Numbered from the stretch's first letter, positions 51,960-61,066 are shown. The stretch is 64,000 bases of DNA from Microbacterium lemovicicum (GCF_003991875.1 NZ_CP031423.1:2666001-2730000); one strand, 5' to 3'. Translations and numbers: made by a program. The notes: generated by a model from the letters alone, not told the origin.

Positions 51960-53186
51960 TCAGCAGGTGGCGTGCTGCTGGAACCACGGCAGCGGGTCGA
52001 TCGGCGTGGTGCCGCCCGCGAGGATCTCGACGTGGGTGTGGGCGCCGAAGGAGCGGCCCGTGTCCCCGGTGCGGCCGATGTACTCCCCCACCTCGACGGT
52101 GTCGCCGACCTCGACCTGACGCGAGCCGTACTGCATGTGGCCGTAGCGACTGGAGACGAGCTGCCCGTCGACGATGTGGTCGATGACGATCGTCACGCCG
52201 AAGGCTCCGCCGCTGTCCGTGGAGATGCGTACGGTGCCTTCGGCGATGGCCTGGATGTGCGCGCCGTCGCCCGGGGTGAAGTCCACACCCTCGTGCATGG
52301 TGCCGTCGCGCATGCCGAAGCCGTAGCTCATCGTCACGCCGGTCGCGAAGGGCCACTGGATCGGGCAGTTCGCGTCGTTGGTGAAGACCGAGTTCGAATA
52401 GTTCGAGATGCCCTCGACACCGGCGAGGTCGACCAGGCGAGCGGTGTCGTAGCTGCCCGGACGGTCGATCGTCGTGTTCTGGTACTGCGCGGGCGCGACG
52501 TAGGCCTGGATCTCGCCTGCGCCGGCAGCGGAGACGACGTCACCGGCGGGCGCCTGGTACGAGGTGGAGGCGACGTCGCTCGAGCCCGTCGCGGCGGCGA
52601 CCGCCGACACGGGGGTCGTCATGCCGACGGCCAGGAGTCCGACGATGCCCATGACGCCGACGGAGAAGGATGCTGCGGACAGCCGCTTCGTCGAGCGCCG
52701 AACCCGCCGCGGCGCGACGTGGACCGGAGCGGTGAGCGCGGCGGGCTCGGTGACCGCAGGCGCGATGATCGGGGTCTCGCCGGTGAAGGAGAGCGCACGG
52801 GCGGCTGCGGCGAACGCGTCGTCGTCGATCGCGTCCGTGATCGACACGGGCGTCGCGGATGCCGTGGTCGGTTCTGCGGCGGGGGCCGTCGGCTCGGATG
52901 CCACGACCGGCGCCTGTCCGCGACGCGCACGACGGCTCAGCGCTGCCGCGACGGGCGGGGCATGGCCGGCAGCGGCCGGCGGGGTCTCGCCCGACGCGAC
53001 GGAGTCGGCGGCGAGAGCAGCGGCGGCGACGGCGATCGAGCCGAGGACGGCCGGTGCGGCATCCATCTGCTCGGTCACGGGCGAGGGAGAGACAGGGCTC
53101 TCCTGATGCGCGTCGGGCCGCGCGGAAAGAGGTCGGCGAGACCGTCGCGTTGCCGCGGGCTCAGCCGTAGGGGTATTCGAAGACAA
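51960..53186 (-). CDS. M23-family peptidoglycan metalloendopeptidase
   Basis: 408 aa. Residues 1-160 are a long Ala/Pro/Thr-rich cytoplasmic part, followed by a membrane segment (SVGVMGIVGLLAVGM, about 175-190). The C-terminal LytM domain has zinc ligands in HEGVDFTPG (His and Asp) and HTHVE. It cuts cell-wall cross-links outside the membrane. The ATG-less start is TTG at 53186; a later GTG or ATG cannot be excluded. A GTAAC-like direct repeat upstream suggests MtrA control. Confidence 0.9.
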   Translation of the reverse strand: MSSNTPTAEPAATRRSRRPLSARPDAHQESPVSPSPVTEQMDAAPAVLGSIAVAAAALAADSVASGETPPAAAGHAPPVAAALSRRARRGQAPVVASEPTAPAAEPTTASATPVSITDAIDDDAFAAAARALSFTGETPIIAPAVTEPAALTAPVHVAPRRVRRSTKRLSAASFSVGVMGIVGLLAVGMTTPVSAVAAATGSSDVASTSYQAPAGDVVSAAGAGEIQAYVAPAQYQNTTIDRPGSYDTARLVDLAGVEGISNYSNSVFTNDANCPIQWPFATGVTMSYGFGMRDGTMHEGVDFTPGDGAHIQAIAEGTVRISTDSGGAFGVTIVIDHIVDGQLVSSRYGHMQYGSRQVEVGDTVEVGEYIGRTGDTGRSFGAHTHVEILAGGTTPIDPLPWFQQHATC

Positions 53187-53274
53187 GCTCGGTGGGACTC
53201 TCGGATCACGTCGCGCAGGCGCATCGACAAGACGGAACAGGCTTGGGATCGTTTGTCAATGCCGGGGGACAGAA

Positions 53275-53292
53275 GATAACGATCAGGTAAAC
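53275..53292. promoter_or_regulatory. MtrA-box-like direct repeat upstream of the M23 gene
   Basis: GATAAC (53275-53280) and GTAAAC (53287-53292) are separated by 6 nt. Direct repeats near GTAAC are bound by the actinobacterial response regulator MtrA, which controls cell-wall hydrolases including M23 proteins. A TTGACA on the minus strand (53254-53259) could be the -35 box. Confidence 0.4.
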
Positions 53293-53345
53293 ACTACCCT
53301 GCTGAGCCTGAGAGTGCGGTGTGCCGCCGATCAGGCGCGTCGATG

Positions 53346-54158
53346 TCACGCATTCGGATCATGATCGCCGAACGCGGCGAACGACAGATCGTCGTAGAGG
53401 GAGTCGGCGCAGGCGATGGTCATCTCGACGCCGGGGCGGCCTGCCGGAGCGCCACCGACCCGTCCCCCCGCCTCGGTCACCAGCAGCGCACCCGCCGCAT
53501 GATCCCAGGGGTTGAGCCCTCGCTCGAAGTAGCCGTCGAGCCGTCCGGCGGCGACATACGCGAGGTCGAGCGACGCCGCGCCGATACGGCGCAGATCGCG
53601 CGCCAGGGGCATCACGCGGGCGACGCGTTTGAGGTCTCCGGCGTGCGTCGCGGGGTCGTAGCCGAAGCCCGTCGCCAGCAGCGCACCGGCCACACCGCGC
53701 TCGGCGTTGACGGAGAGCGGAGATTCGCCGAGCCACGCGCCGCCGCCGCGGGAGGCGGAGAACATCTCGTCGATGGGCGGGGCGTAGACCGCTGCCGCTT
53801 CGGCCCGCCAGAGGCGCGCGTCCGGCTCCCCCGTCACCGCGGCGATGCTGACCGCCCAGGCGGGGATCCCGTAGGCGTAGTTGACCGTCCCGTCGATGGG
53901 GTCGACGACCCACGTGACCGCGGTCGATCCGCGATCGGCGCCCGTCTCCTCGCCGAGGAAGCCGTCGCCCGGTCGCTCCGCCTTCAGGCGATCGCGGATC
54001 AAGGCTTCGACCTCACGGTCCGCCTCGGTCACGATGTCGGCCACCGCGGACTTGGTCGCGGCGATCGCCACGCCCTCCCTGCGGCGGCGCAGAGCCAGGC
54101 CGCCGGCTTCGCGGGCGATGTCCATCGCGAGGGCGCGGAGATCCTCTTCCAGGGGCAT
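53346..54158 (-). CDS. Inositol monophosphatase family protein
   Basis: 270 aa. Metal-binding motifs are GEETGADRGS (near 69-78), WVVDPIDGTVNYAYG (Asp86 and Asp89) and NPWDHAAGALLVTEAGG (near 217-233). It removes phosphate from inositol phosphate or a similar sugar phosphate with Mg2+; relatives act on histidinol phosphate, so the substrate is open. TAACGT lies 6 nt before the ATG (leaderless). Confidence 0.92.
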   Translation of the reverse strand: MPLEEDLRALAMDIAREAGGLALRRRREGVAIAATKSAVADIVTEADREVEALIRDRLKAERPGDGFLGEETGADRGSTAVTWVVDPIDGTVNYAYGIPAWAVSIAAVTGEPDARLWRAEAAAVYAPPIDEMFSASRGGGAWLGESPLSVNAERGVAGALLATGFGYDPATHAGDLKRVARVMPLARDLRRIGAASLDLAYVAAGRLDGYFERGLNPWDHAAGALLVTEAGGRVGGAPAGRPGVEMTIACADSLYDDLSFAAFGDHDPNA

Positions 54159-54164
54159 GACTCC

Positions 54165-54170
54165 ACGTTA
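54165..54170 (-). promoter_or_regulatory. -10 box of the inositol-phosphatase family gene (leaderless)
   Basis: TAACGT on the minus strand is followed by 6 nt and the ATG. Confidence 0.55.
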
Positions 54171-54234
54171 TCCCCGCCCCGCGGGGCCGGGTGACGCTCG
54201 GCGCAACCACCCTGCACGACCCGTCCGCGGCCGG

Positions 54235-54240
54235 TACCGT
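54235..54240 (+). promoter_or_regulatory. -10 box of the phytoene-desaturase-like gene (leaderless)
   Basis: TACCGT is followed by 7 nt and the ATG at 54248; no ribosome-binding site is present. Confidence 0.5.
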
Positions 54241-54247
54241 GGCCCGC

Positions 54248-55852
54248 ATGACCCGAACCCACGACGTCGTCATCGTCGGAGGCGGGCACAATGCGCTCGT
54301 CGCCGCCGCCTATCTCGCGCGCGCCGGATTGAGTGTGGTCGTGCTCGAGCGCCTCCCTCACGTCGGAGGGGCCGCCGTCTCCGAACGCCCGTGGGCGGGA
54401 GTCGATGCGCGTCTCTCGCGATACTCCTACCTCGTCTCTCTGCTGCCCGCCGAGATCATCCGCGACCTCGGACTCCGGCTGGAGCTGAAGCGCCGCCGGT
54501 ATTCGTCGTACACGCCGGATCCCGCAGACCCGACGCGCGGCATCCTCGTGGATCGAGGGGATGCCGCGGCCACGGCCGACTCCTTCGCCCGGGCGACCGG
54601 CGACGAGGCCGAGGCGGCGCGCTTCGCGGCGTTCTCGGAGCGCATCGGCGCTCTCGGCCCGGCGATCTTCCCCACTATGACTCAGCCGCTGCCGACGAAG
54701 GCGGAGATGAAGGCGCGGCTGGGCGACGATGCGCTGTGGGAGGACGTCGTCGAGCGTCCGCTGGGCGCGATGCTCCGCACCGACCTGCAGAGCGACCTCG
54801 CACGCGGCATCGCCCTGACCGACGGACTCATCGGCACCTTCGCCGCGGCGGACGACCCCTCTCTCAGCCAGAACCGCTGCTTCCTGTACCACGTCATCGG
54901 CGGCGGCACCGGCGACTGGGACGTGCCGGTCGGCGGCATGGGGCGCGTGTCCGGCGAGCTGGAGCGGGCCGCCCGCGAGGCGGGTGCCGAGATCCGCGTC
55001 GACACCGAGGTGACCGCGGTGACGCCCGACGGTGAGGTCTGGGTCGGCGGGAACACCCCGGAGGTGCTCCACGGGCGCCTGGTGCTGAGCGGCGTCGGGC
55101 CCGCGGTGCTCGATCGGCTGCTCGCCGCCGCCGCATCGAACCAGCGATTCGACCTCGCCGACAATCCCCTCTTCGCCGGAGCCGGCGTGCCCGAGGGCGC
55201 TCAGCTCAAGGTCAACATGCTGCTGACGCGGCTCCCCCGGCTCCGCGACCCGCACGTCGCACCCGAGGCCGCCTTCTCCGGCACGTTCCACGTCAACGAG
55301 ACGATGACGCAGCTGGACCGTGCCCACGTGGAGGCCCTGGCCGGCGGCATCCCCGACCCCCTCCCCGCCGAGATCTACTGCCACTCCCTCACCGACCCGT
55401 CGATCCTCGCCCCCGAGCTGCGGGCCCAGGGCGCGCAGACGCTGACGCTCTTCGGACTGCAGGCGCCGCATCGGCTGGTCGAGGGGACGGATGCCGCGAC
55501 CTCCCGCGTGGCGCTGCTCGCCGCCGCGCAGCGGAGCCTCGACTCGGTGCTCGCCGAGCCCATCTCCGACTGCATCGCGCTGACGCCGGAAGGGCTGCCG
55601 TGCGTCGAGGCGCGCACGACCGCGGATCTCGAGGTGGCCTTGGGCATGGCCGGCGGCGACATCTTCCACGGACCGCTGTCGTGGCCCTGGACACCCGGCG
55701 AGGTGCCCGACGCCCCGGCCCGGCGATGGGGCGTCGACACGGCGAATGCGCGCATCCTCACCTGCGGATCCGGCGCCGTCCGCGGGGGCGGAGTGAGCGG
55801 CATCGGTGGCCACAACGCCGCCATGGCCGCGCTGGAGCTCCTCCGACCCTGA
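54248..55852 (+). CDS. Phytoene-desaturase-like FAD oxidoreductase
   Basis: 534 aa. It has an N-terminal FAD motif (VVIVGGGHNALVAAAYLARAG) and a C-terminal FAD-contact stretch with GSGAVRGGGVSGIGGHNAAMAAL. The length and pattern match the CrtI-related group often labelled PYROXD2-like, not genuine carotenoid desaturases; no carotenoid genes are nearby. The substrate is unknown. The ATG at 54248 is chosen over an upstream in-frame codon because it starts just before the Rossmann strand and lies 7 nt after a -10 box. Confidence 0.87.
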   Translation: MTRTHDVVIVGGGHNALVAAAYLARAGLSVVVLERLPHVGGAAVSERPWAGVDARLSRYSYLVSLLPAEIIRDLGLRLELKRRRYSSYTPDPADPTRGILVDRGDAAATADSFARATGDEAEAARFAAFSERIGALGPAIFPTMTQPLPTKAEMKARLGDDALWEDVVERPLGAMLRTDLQSDLARGIALTDGLIGTFAAADDPSLSQNRCFLYHVIGGGTGDWDVPVGGMGRVSGELERAAREAGAEIRVDTEVTAVTPDGEVWVGGNTPEVLHGRLVLSGVGPAVLDRLLAAAASNQRFDLADNPLFAGAGVPEGAQLKVNMLLTRLPRLRDPHVAPEAAFSGTFHVNETMTQLDRAHVEALAGGIPDPLPAEIYCHSLTDPSILAPELRAQGAQTLTLFGLQAPHRLVEGTDAATSRVALLAAAQRSLDSVLAEPISDCIALTPEGLPCVEARTTADLEVALGMAGGDIFHGPLSWPWTPGEVPDAPARRWGVDTANARILTCGSGAVRGGGVSGIGGHNAAMAALELLRP

Positions 55853-55870
55853 GTGGAAAGCCTCGCGCGC

Positions 55871-57001
55871 TCAGCGCTGCGGGGGCAGCGGGGGCGGCGG
55901 CGGGAAGCCCTCGTACGGCGGTCGTGCCTGCTGGTCCGGATGCTGCGGCTGCGGCTGGCCGGCCGGTGCGGCCGGCGCGGGGGGCTGCATCGGGGGCCAC
56001 TGCTGACCGGGACGCTGCGGCGCCGGCTGCGGCGCGTTCCACTGCTGCTCCGGGTGCGGGGCGGGCCACTGCTCGGCCTGACGGGCGGGCCACTGCTCCG
56101 GCTGCGAAGCGGGCCACTGCTCGGGCTGCTGTCCGGCCTGCGGGGCCCACTGCTGCTGCGGCTGAGCCTGCCAGGACTGCGGCTGAGCAGGCAGGGCCTG
56201 CGGTGCGGCGAAGACCTGCGCGCCCGGTGACGGATAGCCGGTGTAGTAGGCGTTCCAGTCGGGGCTGCCGTCGGGCAGCATCGGGAGGGGCGTCTGGCCG
56301 TCGACGTAGGTCGGCCACGGGGCGAGCTCGGAGCCCTCGGCGGCGCGCGGCGCGCGCGGGGCGAAAAGCACGTTCATGAGCGGCAGGAGGGCCGTGCCGA
56401 CGGCGACCAGGATCGCGATCGCGACGACGAGGCGCCAGTACCAGTCGCCGAAGTCGATGAACTCGTTGAGCATCAGCGCGAAGACGAGCATCGCGGAGAG
56501 GATCGCGAGGAGGGCCACCGTCACGTAGGTGACCGCGCGGGTGAACGTGGTGACACGACGCTCGTACGCCTTGCTGTAGAGCCGGACGTGCAGCAGCGCC
56601 AGCTGAAGGATGAGGACGATCAGCAGGAACGACAGGAAGCGACCGGCTCCGCCCCCGTAGGTGTATCCGTACTCGTCGTAGCGGTAGGGCAGCCAGATCA
56701 GGAACGCTCCGACGATCAGCGTGACGACCCAGACCACCATGCTCGTGAGCGCGAACCAGGCGGGACGCCGTGGCGCGAGGCGGGCCTCGAGGATCGTCAC
56801 CCCCGCGAACGCGGCGAGCAGGAAGATCGTGAGGAACGCCCGGCCGATCACATCGTTGGACGGACCGACGAGCACCCACACGACGCAGACCAGCGCGGCG
56901 GCGATGAGGGCGCCGATGGCCACCCAGATCGCGATGCGGATGAGCTTCGAGCTCGAGACGTCCGTCGGGGTCGATCCCTGGCGGGGGTCATGCGCTGTCA
57001 T
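55871..57001 (-). CDS. Membrane protein with Pro/Gln-rich cytoplasmic tail
   Basis: 376 aa. Residues 1-230 have about six hydrophobic helices. Residues 260-376 are a low-complexity tail rich in Pro, Gln and Trp, with repeated QPEQWPA-like units. GAGAGGA lies 7 nt before the ATG at 57001. There is no recognised domain. Tails of this kind in actinobacteria are often cytoplasmic interaction or scaffold regions. Function unknown. Confidence 0.78.
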   Translation of the reverse strand: MTAHDPRQGSTPTDVSSSKLIRIAIWVAIGALIAAALVCVVWVLVGPSNDVIGRAFLTIFLLAAFAGVTILEARLAPRRPAWFALTSMVVWVVTLIVGAFLIWLPYRYDEYGYTYGGGAGRFLSFLLIVLILQLALLHVRLYSKAYERRVTTFTRAVTYVTVALLAILSAMLVFALMLNEFIDFGDWYWRLVVAIAILVAVGTALLPLMNVLFAPRAPRAAEGSELAPWPTYVDGQTPLPMLPDGSPDWNAYYTGYPSPGAQVFAAPQALPAQPQSWQAQPQQQWAPQAGQQPEQWPASQPEQWPARQAEQWPAPHPEQQWNAPQPAPQRPGQQWPPMQPPAPAAPAGQPQPQHPDQQARPPYEGFPPPPPLPPQR

Positions 57002-57124
57002 GGCGTCGTCCTCTCTGCGCGGCGTGGATCCGCACGCCCATCCTGGCACGGTGGTCCGCGGGGACGGGAGAAGCGCGGGAGTCCACGCAGCCCTTCCTCC
57101 GGCCTGTCGGTGGGGAGGAACGAC

Positions 57125-57155
57125 GAAGGGGGCTCCGCGGTGCGGAGCCCCCTTC
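57125..57155 (-). terminator. Hairpin terminator after tRNA-Tyr
   Basis: A 14-bp perfect stem (57125-57138 with 57142-57155) with a 3-nt loop, 7 nt beyond the tRNA 3' end on the minus strand. Confidence 0.7.
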
Positions 57156-57162
57156 AGACGGG

Positions 57163-57244
57163 TGGCGAGTGAGGGATTCGAACCCCCGAAGTCGAAGACG
57201 GCTGATTTACAGTCAGATCCCTTTGGCCGCTTGGGTAACTCGCC
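57163..57244 (-). tRNA. tRNA-Tyr (GTA)
   Basis: 82 nt, a class II tRNA with a long variable arm. Acceptor GGCGAGT/ACTCGCC plus A73; the anticodon arm CTGA-CTGTAAA-TCAG gives anticodon GTA; the T arm has GGGGG-TTCGAAT-CCCTC. The 3' CCA is not encoded. Confidence 0.93.
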
Positions 57245-57321
57245 AGACGCACCCGCCCGACTTTGGCAGACGACCGGAGGCGCGATTCACGATCTTACCC
57301 CGACACGGGAGAGGTCTGAAA

Positions 57322-58236
57322 TCAGGTGCCGATGCGGTCGAGGTCCTCACTGCGGAGCGACTCCGGGAGGCGCAGAAGAGCCCCTTCGTAGCGGCACGTG
57401 GCGGCCGCGACATCCATCGCCCTCTCGAGCACCGCAGCCCATTCCTCCTGCGTCGCGGGAGCCTCGGCGATGACGGCGGCCGCTGTGGCCGCGAGCACGG
57501 CGTCGCCGGCGCCCATGGTGTCGACGATGCGACCAGGCAGGTCGGAGACGGGGCGGGTGACGACGATCGGCCCGGCCTCGATGGTCGCACCCGACGGACC
57601 CTCGGTCGCGAGGACCGCCGTCACGCCGAGGTCGACGAGACGCGCGCGGAGGGCGTCGAGCGGCTGGTCGTAGAGGATGCCGGCGTCGTCGTCGCCGACC
57701 TTGACGAGCGCCGCGCCGGCCGCGAGAGCCTCGAACCCGCGCACGAACTCGGCGGTGTCGTGCATCATGCCGGTGCGCGGATTCGGATCGATCGCCAGCG
57801 CCCCATGACCTGCGACGGCGCCCGCGAGGTCTTCGGTCTGCGCGGTGTCGTCGAACGGGAAGCAGCTGACGACGACCATGTCGGCCGCGGCGATCGCCTC
57901 GCGCTCGACGTCGCCGAACACGATCCGCCGCTCCTGCGCGGCCTGATTGAATTCGTAGACCGGCTCGCCTCCGCCGCTGCGGGTGCTCACCGCTCGTGAC
58001 GAGCCATGCGGAGCCGGGGTGCCCAGCAGCTCCACGCCGAAATCGGAGAGGAACGTCCGGATGCGGGCGCCGGCATCGTCGTCGCCGACCATGGCGATGA
58101 GGGTCGTGGGCACGCCCAGGCGGGCGAGGCCGACGGCGACGTTCAGACCGGCACCGCCGACGAACTCGCGCAGGCCGGTGTCGTCGCGGAGCTCGTCGAT
58201 GAGGGCGTCGCCGATCACCACGGCACGGCCGCTCAT
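57322..58236 (-). CDS. PfkB-family carbohydrate kinase
   Basis: 304 aa ribokinase-fold enzyme. The first PfkB signature is FVGGAGLNVAVGLARLGVPT (25-44, substrate binding), and the second contains GAGD with catalytic base Asp245 (DTMGAGDAV). It phosphorylates a sugar or nucleoside with ATP. Its start overlaps the stop of the FBP gene by 4 nt (ATGA). The substrate is not clear; fructokinase or ribokinase-like are possible. Confidence 0.9.
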   Translation of the reverse strand: MSGRAVVIGDALIDELRDDTGLREFVGGAGLNVAVGLARLGVPTTLIAMVGDDDAGARIRTFLSDFGVELLGTPAPHGSSRAVSTRSGGGEPVYEFNQAAQERRIVFGDVEREAIAAADMVVVSCFPFDDTAQTEDLAGAVAGHGALAIDPNPRTGMMHDTAEFVRGFEALAAGAALVKVGDDDAGILYDQPLDALRARLVDLGVTAVLATEGPSGATIEAGPIVVTRPVSDLPGRIVDTMGAGDAVLAATAAAVIAEAPATQEEWAAVLERAMDVAAATCRYEGALLRLPESLRSEDLDRIGT

Positions 58237-58733
58237 GCGCCGGTCCGCATCGGCTCGAGCACGCGGTCGACGAACGACTCGGCCCGCCGGCGCGTACCGT
58301 CGATGCGCCGGTCGACGCTCGCCCGCATCTCGCTGGGCGCGAGCGGCATCGCCAGTCTGACGTTCTCGTGGCAGGACAGGTCGGCGCACATGTAAGTGCC
58401 GACGCTGTCGCCGTGCTCCCCCGCGCTGCCGGCCTTGCGCGCGGTGAAGAGCGCGACCTGATCGGCCGGCTGCATCGTGTGGCAGATGTTGCACATCGCG
58501 GAGCGTGCGCGCGACGTGCCGTCGGCGGCACGCACGATCACTCCGGCCGGCTGACCGTCGAGCTCGGCGATCACGTACCCGCGACCCTTGGCGCGCGGAT
58601 CGCGCCAGGCGAGGAAGTCGAGATGGTCCCAGTCGGTGAGCAGGAAATCGTGCGGCATCGTCACGATCTTGAGCTCGTCTGCGGTGGCGTTCGCGAGCGA
58701 CTCGCGGACGTCGGACTCGGTCATGGGGCGCAT
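58233..58733 (-). CDS. FBP-domain zinc protein (FusB/elongation-factor-G-binding type)
   Basis: 166 aa. It has a four-cysteine zinc site, CNICH (near 84-88) and CADLSCHENV (near 120-129), of the FBP C-terminal domain found in FusB-like proteins that release EF-G from ribosomes. AGGAGG lies 4 nt before the ATG at 58733; a second ATG at 58724 is too far from it. It overlaps the PfkB gene. A role in translation or antibiotic tolerance is plausible by family. Confidence 0.85.
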   Translation of the reverse strand: MRPMTESDVRESLANATADELKIVTMPHDFLLTDWDHLDFLAWRDPRAKGRGYVIAELDGQPAGVIVRAADGTSRARSAMCNICHTMQPADQVALFTARKAGSAGEHGDSVGTYMCADLSCHENVRLAMPLAPSEMRASVDRRIDGTRRRAESFVDRVLEPMRTGA

Positions 58734-58796
58734 GGATCCTCCTCGCGTCTCGGGACAGTCTACGAAGGTGTGCGGACACGGGGCCCGGGGATCGGC

Positions 58797-58812
58797 GGAT
58801 GCCGCGGCATCC
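58797..58812. repeat. 16-bp palindrome GGATGCCGCGGCATCC
   Basis: Perfect palindrome in the intergenic space between the FBP gene and yajQ. Identical copies lie at 13801-13816 and 24925-24940, inside coding sequence. It joins two copies of the very common GGATGC/GCATCC hexamer of this window. Confidence 0.7.
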
Positions 58813-58853
58813 GCTCGCCCGTCCCTGTCAGGTCCCGCGCCGAGGGCCGTCGC

Positions 58854-58859
58854 TAGACT
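58854..58859 (+). promoter_or_regulatory. -10 box of yajQ (leaderless)
   Basis: TAGACT is followed by exactly 6 nt and the ATG. Confidence 0.6.
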
Positions 58860-58865
58860 GCGGGG

Positions 58866-59354
58866 ATGGCTGATTCCTCTTTCGACATCGTGAGCAAGGT
58901 CGACCACCAGGAGGCGGAGAACGCCCTCAACCAGGCGCGCAAGGAGATCGAGCAGCGCTACGACTTCAAGGGGACCGGCGCCTCGGTGGAGTGGAGCGGC
59001 GACTCCGTCCTCATCAAGGCGAACTCCGAGGAGCGCGCGAAGGCCGTCCTCGACGTGTTCCAGTCGAAGCTGATCAAGCGCGGCATCTCGCTCAAGAGCC
59101 TCGAGTCGGGTGAGCCCTTCGCCAGCGGCAAGGAGTACCGGATCGTCTCGACGATCAAGGACGGCATCTCTTCGGAGAACGCGAAGAAGATCAGCAAGAT
59201 CATCCGCGACGAAGGCCCCAAGGGCGTCAAGTCGCAGATCCAGGGCGATGAGCTGCGCGTGCAGTCCAAGAGTCGCGACGACCTTCAGGAGGTTCAGCGC
59301 CTGCTGAAGGCCGCCGACCTCGAGGTCGACCTGCAGTTCATCAACTACCGCTGA
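58866..59354 (+). CDS. yajQ: YajQ-family nucleotide-binding protein
   Basis: 162 aa, the normal length. It begins [10 protein letters not shown] and contains [13 protein letters not shown] near 31-43, [11 protein letters not shown] and [20 protein letters not shown] near 115-134. Members bind cyclic di-GMP or other nucleotides and RNA; in Xanthomonas a homologue is a c-di-GMP effector. Its partner here is unknown. It is leaderless and monocistronic, converging on an esterase gene 3 nt away. Confidence 0.94.
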   Translation: MADSSFDIVSKVDHQEAENALNQARKEIEQRYDFKGTGASVEWSGDSVLIKANSEERAKAVLDVFQSKLIKRGISLKSLESGEPFASGKEYRIVSTIKDGISSENAKKISKIIRDEGPKGVKSQIQGDELRVQSKSRDDLQEVQRLLKAADLEVDLQFINYR

Positions 59355-59357
59355 CCC

Positions 59358-60233
59358 TCAGACACGGGGATCGACGGGCGCGACAGCGTCGGCGAGCAGG
59401 GCCAGCGTCCGCTCGGCGGCCGGGTGGCCGATCTCGTCGAGGTAGCCGTGCAGGGCGCCCCGCTGGCGCTCGACGTGCACGTCGACGCTTGCCGCGGCGA
59501 GCTCCGCCGCGAAAGCCTCACCGGACGCACGCAGGCTGTCGAGCTCGGCGTTGACGATGAGCACCGGCGGGAAGCCGGTCACGTCGTGCCCGCCCGCGAA
59601 GGCGTACCCGTCGGGGTCGTGAGCGTCGGGCAGGTAGTTGCGGTTGATGGCGGAGCGGATCTCCGGGGTGAAGATGAACTCGGGCGGCACCTGCGCGAGC
59701 AGCCCTGCCAGCTCATCGTTCGGCGGCAGGATCCCGTCGTGGGGCGACGGGTAGACGAGAGCGAGCACGTGCGGCAGGCCGGTGCCGCGGTCGCGCAGGC
59801 GCATCGTCGCGGCGGCCGACAGGTTCGCACCGGCGCTCGCACCGCCCAGCGCCACCCGCTCGGGGTCGCCGCCGAAGTCCCGCGCGTGCTCGACGGCCCA
59901 GTCGAAGGCCGCGACCGTCTGCAGCGACGCCACGGGGAACCTCGCTCGCGGCCGGTCGGGTTCGGGATCATCCGGGACGTCGTCCGGCGCTCCCCCGAAG
60001 GCCCGGGCGCCGTCCAGCGGAGCGAGCGTGTAGTCCACCGACACCACGGTGATGCCGACGGCGCTCAGTCGCCGTCCCACCTGATCGGCCTCAGCCATCT
60101 CGAGGCTGCCGAACATGAAGGCTCCGCCGTGCAGCCAGACGAGCGTCGCGCCGAGCGGCTCGTCGGCCGGATAGACCCGCACCCGGAAGTCGTGGTCGGC
60201 GGCGCGCAGGGGCACATCGCGGGGGCTGCTCAT
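59358..60233 (-). CDS. Alpha/beta hydrolase of the HSL (hormone-sensitive lipase) esterase family
   Basis: 291 aa. The HGG oxyanion-hole motif is HGGAFMFGS (35-43). The nucleophile Ser133 is in GGASAGA (the HSL consensus GDSAG has Asp where this has Ala). A His near the end (LHGYLDE) completes the triad. It should cleave short acyl esters in the cytoplasm. The 92-bp gap upstream (60234-60325) shows nothing clear. Confidence 0.9.
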   Translation of the reverse strand: MSSPRDVPLRAADHDFRVRVYPADEPLGATLVWLHGGAFMFGSLEMAEADQVGRRLSAVGITVVSVDYTLAPLDGARAFGGAPDDVPDDPEPDRPRARFPVASLQTVAAFDWAVEHARDFGGDPERVALGGASAGANLSAAATMRLRDRGTGLPHVLALVYPSPHDGILPPNDELAGLLAQVPPEFIFTPEIRSAINRNYLPDAHDPDGYAFAGGHDVTGFPPVLIVNAELDSLRASGEAFAAELAAASVDVHVERQRGALHGYLDEIGHPAAERTLALLADAVAPVDPRV

Positions 60234-60325
60234 CCGGGCATCCTGTCAGTGTTCGCTTGGACTGCGGTGCGTCCGCGGATCAGGCGCGATGTCGACGCCG
60301 ACCACGGCGGACGCATTGCGGCGTT

Positions 60326-61066
60326 TCAGGAGGGTCGACCCGAGCTCGGCGAGGGGAGGATCAGCGTCTGAGCAGCGACCTCGGCGGCCACGTCGCCGAG
60401 CTTCCGCCGATGGCTGCGGGCGTAGTCGCGAAGCGCTCCGAACGCCGTCTGCATGTCGACGTCGTTCTGCGCGGCGATCACGCCCTTGGCCTGTTCGATG
60501 AAAATCCTGCTGTCGAGGGCGGCCTGCAGCTGAACGGCCAGGATCGTCCGGTCGCGCAGCAAGCGCTCTTGAAGGATGCCGATGGTCGCGACGTCGGCGA
60601 GCGACTGCGCGGTGACCACGTCGGAGTGGCTGAGAGGACCGACGCTGGAGCTGAACTGGTTCATCGAGCCGATGGTCTGCCCCCGCAGTCGCATCGGGAA
60701 TGCGTGCATCGACCGGAAGCCCTGCCCCAGGGCGGCTCGCGCGAAGACGGGCCACCGATCGCCGATCGCCTCGATGTCCGGAATCGACACGGCCATGCCG
60801 GTTCGGAAGGCCTCGACGCATGGCCCCTCTCCGACGCTGAGCTGGTTGATCTCGACGAACGTGACCTCTTCGCTGGTCGACGCGACCACCTGCAGGGCGC
60901 CGGACCCATCAGCCAGCACCAGCCCCACATCGTTCGAGTCGAGCAGTGCCGCGCTCTCCTCGACCAGGATGTTCAGGAGCTCCACCACGTCGTAGTCGTC
61001 CACCAGTGTGTCCGCCAGCTTGACGAAGGCGGCGGCGAGTCGCGCATCCCTCGTCGTCTCAGTCAT
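60326..61066 (-). CDS. GAF-ANTAR antitermination regulator (second)
   Basis: 246 aa. A GAF sensor domain (about 25-165; ESAALLDSNDVGLVLAD, VEINQLSVGEGPCVEAF) precedes a C-terminal ANTAR domain (about 175-230; LQAALDSRIFIEQAKGVIAA). ANTAR domains bind RNA stem-loops and prevent termination. It lies 36 nt downstream of a second GAF-ANTAR gene on the same strand. What the GAF domain senses and the RNA target are unknown. Confidence 0.88.
   Translation of the reverse strand: MTETTRDARLAAAFVKLADTLVDDYDVVELLNILVEESAALLDSNDVGLVLADGSGALQVVASTSEEVTFVEINQLSVGEGPCVEAFRTGMAVSIPDIEAIGDRWPVFARAALGQGFRSMHAFPMRLRGQTIGSMNQFSSSVGPLSHSDVVTAQSLADVATIGILQERLLRDRTILAVQLQAALDSRIFIEQAKGVIAAQNDVDMQTAFGALRDYARSHRRKLGDVAAEVAAQTLILPSPSSGRPS

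Noticed and set aside
53187..53345. Cyclic di-AMP riboswitch upstream of the cell-wall hydrolase
   Set aside because: Such riboswitches often precede actinobacterial wall hydrolases, but the conserved purine-rich core and paired arms are not present.
54248..55852. Carotenoid phytoene desaturase
   Set aside because: The sequence is in the CrtI superfamily, but no crtB, crtE or other carotenoid genes are near and the C-terminal pattern fits the PYROXD2-like group better.
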